Below are positions 59,219 to 64,000 of a DNA stretch of 64,000 nt, piece by piece; the first letter of the stretch is position 1; each line of letters starts with the position of its first letter. A program made the position numbers and the translations under genes. Location of the stretch: assembly GCA_023436205.1 (NCBI GenBank), contig JAEZKC010000099.1, forward strand, positions 80,690 through 144,689. Direction: 5' to 3'. Below the pieces are notes generated by a model, which was not told the DNA's origin, made no database searches, and saw nothing but the letters and a program-made list of their open reading frames with translations. The DNA comes from Fibrobacterota bacterium. Its GTDB lineage: Bacteria > Fibrobacterota > Chitinivibrionia > Chitinivibrionales > Chitinispirillaceae.

Positions 59219-61864
59219 TCAGTTCTTAATCAGATATGCATTTTCGAAAATGCAGTCTTTTCCTGATGAAATCTTTACAACATACATTCCGTTTCCATGC
59301 TTCTTGGATTTCTTCCATACCAGATTTTCAGAAACAGCCGGGAAGCTTGCAACCTTCTTGCCTGATAAAGAGTAAATCGAGATTTCCCGCAGTGGATCCC
59401 TTTTGCTGAATGCAAACTTCAGCGACCCATCTGGCATGGTAGTCATAGACGATTTGTGAAAATCCTTAAGCATGCCGCCAGTTTTGGAATCTACTACCAG
59501 GTCCTTTCTCAGCAACCGTACATAGAATATTCCTCCCACCATTCCGCTTGTTGCCTGAAAACGAACCGTAATCTCATTTTTCCCGGTAACCATGCTATTT
59601 GGAATGGGGTACTCCTGATTGATGAATTCATCTCTGTTCCATTTACCTACTAAATTTTCTGTGACAAGCTTATTACCATCAATAAGGATGTCGAACGTTC
59701 GGGTGCAACCTTCATTCCCCCAGTATCGGACCATGAGAGAAAGATCTGTTTCTTCGTTAGTAAGCAAATTGTAACTGAAGAATCCGCCATTACCACCGCT
59801 ACAGGTTCCGGCATCACGGTAAAACTCGCCCAGATGGCTGCCGGTTTGAGAGTTCGATGACTCAAGCTGATGATCAACTTCGGGCTGCTGCTCCCCAGGG
59901 GCAACTTTGTCAATAGTGCGCCTATCAAGCATCAGCGCCTCTTCCTCATCGTCACTGCTGCTCCGTTCAGTTGTCCAGTAAATCATGTAACGTGAATCGT
60001 GAATCCGGAAAAACGGCTGAAGAACCAATGGTGACCCGGTCCAGTTACCGAAAAGATCTGAGGCAGTAAAGGTCATCTGTTCTCCATTGCCCTTTACAAG
60101 CTTGGATGGAATCGTTGTCCGGTTACCGACAAGTACCGGCGCTCCACTGAGCGGGTAAAGGGTACCGCTGGCGATATGCCCCCATCTGCTGTCATCGGCA
60201 ATAAGTCCCGGCATATCTCTGTTTTCGGTCTTTGCCCCAAGGAGAATCGGGCCATGCATCAGTGCCACGTACGATGACACATTCGGCATCTCCTCAATGG
60301 TAGTATGCATCGGCAAAAGCACTTTTATGATATCGCCATTGTTCCATGTGCGATTTACCTCAAAATAGGTGGACGGATGCAATGATGACAGGGTGTCGGT
60401 TCCAATGATAACTTTCATCTCACCGGCAGGAATCCAGGACGGATGGCGGATAAGAATTTTGCAGGCAACAGGAGTGCTGGTACTTATTGAGAAGGATGTC
60501 TGTTCTTCATCGGGGAATTGCGTTTCCTGTTTTAACCGTAAACCTTTCTCCTTCCAGTTCAACTCCGAGGCCACAAACAGATTGATGAAAAGTGAGTCGC
60601 TCTTATGCGTATAGATGAATTGTCCGTATTTTCCATGGTTTTCCATTCCTGTACCCACGCAGCACCACATTGCTGCATTGGGGGCGGAGTAGACTCTGTA
60701 ATGACGGGGGCGTGCAGGTGTGAAGTAAACATATCCTCCGTGAGTCGGGTGCTGAGAAGAGAGAATATGGTTGAACATTGTTCGTTCATAGTAATCGGCA
60801 TACCGGGCATCGGAGGTCATGCGGAACAGTCCCTCTGCAAGTTTCAGCATGTTGTGTGAATTACATGTTTCTGGCCCCTCCCGCTCGGTGGTATAGTCTA
60901 TACAGTCTGCAGCAGAAGGGAAATGTTCTCTTCTACTGTTGCCGCCGAATGCCAGACTCCTTTTGCCAGACACCGTTTCCCAGAAAAAGTCTGCTGCTTT
61001 GAAATAGGTGTTGTCGTTACCCAGTTCAGCAATGCGCTGAAAACCTACAGCTTTGGGAACCTGTGTGTTGGCGTGCAGGTTGTCGAGGTTGTCTGTTCCC
61101 GATGACATCGGGTTGAGTATTGTCCTATGGGAAAACTTTTTGGCCATAGTGAGATATTTGGTATCTTTTGTCATCTGATAGGCATCGGCATACACTTCAT
61201 TGATTCCGCCGTGTTCATTTCCAAGCATGCCTTGAATCTGAGCATCTGATAATCCGGCGCAGATGTAAATTCCCCAGTCACACAGCTTCAAGAACATGGT
61301 TTTTGCTACATCACTGCCGCCGTAAAGCCATGCATCTCTGAGTCCTGCGTATGTTTTGTGAAGATTATACCAGGGAACCCAGTAGTCCCAGATAACGCCG
61401 GTATTTCCACCTTTAATCGATCGCCACAATGTTTTTCCATTCGGGACACCTCCCACATATCCCACAAAATCGCGATCATTTCCATTTGCATCCTGACACC
61501 TCTTGAGCTCGGAGATCATGTAATCCATTCGCTGTTTGCATTGTGCATTTCCGGTTGCAGAGTAGTTCATAGCCAGAGCGGTCAGGTAATGTCCCCCCAC
61601 GTGCCCATCTAGTCCTTCCCAGTTAGGATAGCTGGCTGCCTTAGGTGTCAAGCCGGCGTCTTTTAAATAGGGAGCAAGCAGGCGGTCCACATTATAGGAC
61701 AGCAGAACTTGTATGTTGAGGTCTCTGGCATGTTTGAAGGGCCCGTCTAAAAGTGTCACGTCTCCAAGCGGAAACTCGTTAGTATAGAGTTTATCCTGTG
61801 CGGAGCTAAAAGTCGAAAACAGCAGAACTATAAAACTCACTACCACACATCTTTGTCGTATCAT
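59219..61864 (-). CDS. Secreted GH127 beta-L-arabinofuranosidase
   Basis: 881 aa. Signal peptide MIRQRCVVVSFIVLLFSTFS. Catalytic domain of glycoside hydrolase family 127 (DUF1680): LLSYNVDRLLAPY, GLDGHVGGHYLTALAM, the ETCNSHNMLKL block and MWCCVGTGMENHGKY. In HypBA1 the nucleophile is a zinc-bound cysteine and a glutamate serves as acid/base; both positions look conserved. A CBM-like beta-sandwich follows, and the C terminus (REISIYSLSGKKVASF... NGMYVVKISSGK) resembles a type IX-like sorting domain. Probable target: beta-L-arabinofuranosyl chains of plant cell walls. GGAGGTTA precedes the start. Confidence 0.92.
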   Translation of the reverse strand: MIRQRCVVVSFIVLLFSTFSSAQDKLYTNEFPLGDVTLLDGPFKHARDLNIQVLLSYNVDRLLAPYLKDAGLTPKAASYPNWEGLDGHVGGHYLTALAMNYSATGNAQCKQRMDYMISELKRCQDANGNDRDFVGYVGGVPNGKTLWRSIKGGNTGVIWDYWVPWYNLHKTYAGLRDAWLYGGSDVAKTMFLKLCDWGIYICAGLSDAQIQGMLGNEHGGINEVYADAYQMTKDTKYLTMAKKFSHRTILNPMSSGTDNLDNLHANTQVPKAVGFQRIAELGNDNTYFKAADFFWETVSGKRSLAFGGNSRREHFPSAADCIDYTTEREGPETCNSHNMLKLAEGLFRMTSDARYADYYERTMFNHILSSQHPTHGGYVYFTPARPRHYRVYSAPNAAMWCCVGTGMENHGKYGQFIYTHKSDSLFINLFVASELNWKEKGLRLKQETQFPDEEQTSFSISTSTPVACKILIRHPSWIPAGEMKVIIGTDTLSSLHPSTYFEVNRTWNNGDIIKVLLPMHTTIEEMPNVSSYVALMHGPILLGAKTENRDMPGLIADDSRWGHIASGTLYPLSGAPVLVGNRTTIPSKLVKGNGEQMTFTASDLFGNWTGSPLVLQPFFRIHDSRYMIYWTTERSSSDDEEEALMLDRRTIDKVAPGEQQPEVDHQLESSNSQTGSHLGEFYRDAGTCSGGNGGFFSYNLLTNEETDLSLMVRYWGNEGCTRTFDILIDGNKLVTENLVGKWNRDEFINQEYPIPNSMVTGKNEITVRFQATSGMVGGIFYVRLLRKDLVVDSKTGGMLKDFHKSSMTTMPDGSLKFAFSKRDPLREISIYSLSGKKVASFPAVSENLVWKKSKKHGNGMYVVKISSGKDCIFENAYLIKN

Positions 61865-62019
61865 AATAATTAACCTCCAATAATGGAACGCTTACACCGC
61901 AGCAATAAATAACGGAGTCATTCGCGATTACTAAACAATATACTGCCGCCTAGGATAATCGGCTACGGACTGTACCAAATAAGTGTTGAAGTGTAGTTCA
62001 ATGGGGCCATTTCGATGAT

Positions 62020-62149
62020 CCCGCTCCGCTCGCCCAGAGCAGTCCTCGGGCGGAGGGGATCTTAAGAGACGGCCCGATTTCACGACAGCATGACTGCGCG
62101 ATCATGAATCGGGACTTGATTTGTGATACGAAGCTGCCCCGCTCGCCCT
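62020..62149 (+). repeat. Repeat copy B, interrupted by the IS110 element
   Basis: Direct-repeat partner of copy A. It matches copy A up to CGCTCGCCCT at 62149, where copy A continues with GAGCAGTC but copy B switches to TTGTATGTTTAT. This places the left junction of the IS110 element at about 62149/62150. The 150 bases between the GH127 start and this copy show nothing recognisable. Confidence 0.8.
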
Positions 62150-62250
62150 TGTATGTTTATTTATATGATGTTCATGTATTAGTGTTCGTAAATTTTCTTT
62201 TTTGCTTCTTTTTTCTTTTGTTGATAACTGTTGATATGTTGATAACTTTC

Positions 62251-62441
62251 TCAGGTAACCCGATTGATATGGAATGGACTTCGGATCGGTCCATATCAGA
62301 TATTTATGCCTGGCAGTTGAGGGGGGGCTCGCCCTTGGGTTTCGAACCCGTTGCTCAGTTTCCCCCTTCTGACCAGGTGAAAGTCGCTTAGTAACAAGGT
62401 CCGTGAGACCGCATTCACAAGAGAGATGTTTCCTGGTTACC
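62251..62441 (+). ncRNA. Candidate bridge RNA of the IS110 element
   Basis: Leader segment with nested hairpins: TGATATGGA (62265-62273) with TCCATATCA (62290-62298); GGGTT-TCG-AACCC (62337-62349) inside G7 (62321-62327) and C5 (62362-62366); and outer GGTAACC (62254-62260) with GGTTACC (62435-62441). Position before the CDS and multi-stem form fit the bridge RNA of the IS110 subgroup. It is a candidate only; the guide loops are not assigned. Confidence 0.5.
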
Positions 62442-62482
62442 ACCTTTTGGGCTAAAGCCCGTTTCGATCCGAAGGAGCTGTT

Positions 62483-63946
62483 ATGAATGTGTTTTTTCTT
62501 GGATGTGATGTGAGTAAGGGGTATTGTGATTTCGTGCTTCTGGATAAGCGCAGAAAGCAAACAGAACCGGTTTTCCAGCTTGATGATACTGCAGAAGGTC
62601 ATCGTCGAATCTGCACCTTTCTGGATTCTGTGCGTAAAGGAGATAAAGATGCTCTTATTTACGTGGGTATGGAAAGTACAGGCGGTTATGAGAATAACTG
62701 GCTGGTACTTTTCAAGCGCATTTCGCAGGAGTATAATCTGAAAGTGACCCGGGTAGACCCGCTTGCAGTAAAGCGCTACCGGGAAGCATGTAAAGTGCGG
62801 ATCGTTACAGATGCCATCAGTGCGTATGTTATTGCACATTTTCTTGGCGCATTTCATGAAGAACTTAATTTTGAACAGGATTATGAATTTGAATCCCTCC
62901 GCAGACAATGGAATCAAGCTCAACTGTTTGTTAAACTGAAGACACAGCTTACCAACCAGCTCAGCTTTTCTATATATCAGTCTCATCCCGAGCTGGTAAA
63001 GCACTGCAGAGACGGTATTCCAAACTGGGTGCTTCAGCTTCTGCAGAAATACCCGACCGCATCCCAATTGGCACGTGCCAGAGCCGAAACCGTTGCTAAA
63101 ATTCCATTTGTAACATTGGAGAGAGCCAGAAATCTTATCCGGGAAGCTAAAGACGGAACTGCATCTGCAGTGGCCCCGGTTGATGTGGAAATAATGAAAA
63201 GAGGTGTGGAACAGATTATAAGTCTTGAGCAGACGATTTCGCTGCAGAAAAAGCAGATTGTCAGCGGAGCTAAAGCGAAAGAAATTCATCTGCTTGCCTC
63301 CATTGCGGGAATCGGCGAATACTCGGCCGCCGGACTTATGACCTGCATCATTGCAATCAACCGCTTTGCGGGTGCAAAGAGCCTTTCGGCATTTTTCGGG
63401 CTGCATCCGGTATTCAAGGAAAGCGGAGATGGGAGATCCATTCCCCGTATGAGCAAATGCGGACATTCTCAGCCCAGGGCAATCCTTTACATGTGTGTTC
63501 TGTCGGCTATTACTTGTAATCCCGTGATTCAAAAAGTGTATGAGCGCTGCATTGCCCGTAAAATGGCTCCCAAAGCGGCGATCGGGGTCTGTATGCATAA
63601 AATGACACGCATTATTTATGGCGTGCTTGCTTCGGGAAAACCTTTTGATCCAAACATTGATCAGATGAATCAGAACCGTAGCAGAAAACAAAAAAAAGAA
63701 AGTTCCGACGAGAAAAGACGCATGCAGCCGTTCGATTCTGCAGCCCCTGTCTCGAGAAGACAGAACCGCAGCAGAGCAGAGAAAGCAGGAAGAGAAGGCA
63801 AGCCCCAAAGGAACAGTGTTCCTAAGTGCGGGGTCTATGCCCCTCTTCCCGCAACAGAAACTAAAATGAATCAGCATAGAACCGCAAGTGTAAAATGCGA
63901 TCCTGTTCCCATCGGCGCTATTGTAAACAGTTTTGTGGAGGTATAA
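62483..63946 (+). CDS. IS110-family transposase/recombinase with altered DEDD motif
   Basis: 487 aa. The N-terminal RuvC-like domain has D9 (GCDVSKG), E64 (GMESTGGYE), and D110. The fourth acidic residue, expected in TDxxDA, is S113 (TDAISAYVIA). The C-terminal Tnp_IS116 domain has ASIAGIGEYSAAG and SGDGRSIPRMSKCGH with S314 as likely catalytic serine. After about residue 395 there is a K/R/S/Q-rich ~90-residue tail, longer than usual IS110 proteins (about 330-430 aa). AAGGAG precedes the ATG. Belongs to a mobile element inserted in repeat copy B. Confidence 0.9.
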   Translation: MNVFFLGCDVSKGYCDFVLLDKRRKQTEPVFQLDDTAEGHRRICTFLDSVRKGDKDALIYVGMESTGGYENNWLVLFKRISQEYNLKVTRVDPLAVKRYREACKVRIVTDAISAYVIAHFLGAFHEELNFEQDYEFESLRRQWNQAQLFVKLKTQLTNQLSFSIYQSHPELVKHCRDGIPNWVLQLLQKYPTASQLARARAETVAKIPFVTLERARNLIREAKDGTASAVAPVDVEIMKRGVEQIISLEQTISLQKKQIVSGAKAKEIHLLASIAGIGEYSAAGLMTCIIAINRFAGAKSLSAFFGLHPVFKESGDGRSIPRMSKCGHSQPRAILYMCVLSAITCNPVIQKVYERCIARKMAPKAAIGVCMHKMTRIIYGVLASGKPFDPNIDQMNQNRSRKQKKESSDEKRRMQPFDSAAPVSRRQNRSRAEKAGREGKPQRNSVPKCGVYAPLPATETKMNQHRTASVKCDPVPIGAIVNSFVEV

Positions 63947-64000
63947 TTTTATGTTTATCTCAACTCAAAAAACATTTGACTTTAACCGTAGTAACTGAGC

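Larger units (their letters stand above)
62150..64000 (+). mobile_element. IS110-family insertion element, right end outside the window
   Basis: The left boundary is estimated from the interruption of repeat copy B. The element has a ~330-base leader with structured RNA potential, then a transposase gene and at least 54 bases of 3' sequence. IS110 elements lack inverted repeats and integrate using a transposase guided by a bridge RNA encoded in a non-coding end. The right junction cannot be seen. Confidence 0.75.

Noticed and set aside
62337..62349. GGGTTTCGAACCC, resembling a tRNA T-arm
   Set aside because: No acceptor, D or anticodon arms fit around it; interpreted as a hairpin of the IS leader.
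62102..63877. Long antisense opening of about 590 codons across the transposase
   Set aside because: It mirrors the transposase on the other strand, contains no known motif and is explained by the codon composition of the sense gene.
1..64000. CRISPR arrays
   Set aside because: No regularly spaced repeats were seen on either strand.

Overview
The window reads as chromosomal DNA of a Gram-negative bacterium of the Fibrobacterota (Chitinispirillia/Fibrobacteria) type. The reasons are a TIGR02147-family gene, which is expanded in Fibrobacter; secreted proteins with signal peptides and a C-terminal sorting-like domain; lipoproteins and outer-membrane barrels; and polysaccharide-degrading enzymes (GH1, GH127). 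The taxonomic call is inference from gene content. No sequence search was possible.

Region 1 (1-20128) is one contiguous str-S10-spc-alpha superoperon on the + strand: the 3' end of rpoC, then rpsL, rpsG, fusA, the S10 genes (rpsJ to rpsQ), the spc genes (rplN to secY), infA, rpmJ, rpsM, rpsK, rpsD, rpoA and rplQ, followed by a class II fructose-bisphosphate aldolase gene and a strong terminator. tuf is absent after fusA, and adk and map are absent after secY. Hairpins separate rpoC from rpsL and rpsG from fusA. Several start codons are GTG or TTG, and rpmJ (TTG start) lies between infA and rpsM.

Region 2 (20129-31331) is accessory and envelope-related: a GH1 beta-glucosidase, an exported protein, tRNA-His, an orphan exported protein, a beta-helix protein whose frame is broken at a G9 tract, a tandem pair of outer-membrane barrel proteins, a thioesterase, and a translationally coupled TIGR02147 regulator and lipoprotein.

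Region 3 (31348-44312) is the most unusual. It holds an IspH-UbiA fusion, an ABC-2 exporter, a Gx-transporter/EcfT-like fusion beside a NusG-domain-II protein (an EetA/EetB-like pair), and a MoxR ATPase operon with a TraB-like partner and a secreted protein. A DUF2225-like protein precedes this minus-strand run. Divergent from it is rex-serC-serA. The shared intergenic region carries two Rex operators and a promoter on each strand, so redox control of both directions is plausible.

Region 4 (44321-58743) is housekeeping plus signalling: a lipoprotein, argJ, an exported protein, a small membrane protein, a PAS histidine kinase with a receiver-HATPase response regulator, a polyamine operon (speD, speE, ornithine decarboxylase-like, second speE), a structured intergenic region before an R/N-rich membrane protein, a BON protein, an SDR, a ribokinase-like kinase and gpmA.

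Region 5 (58744-64000) is a mobile neighbourhood. An intergenic element with 17-bp perfect terminal inverted repeats and a second, partial copy flank a secreted GH127 beta-L-arabinofuranosidase. An IS110-family element interrupts the second copy and has a structured leader that is a good candidate for a bridge RNA. Its transposase lacks the last acidic residue of the DEDD set.
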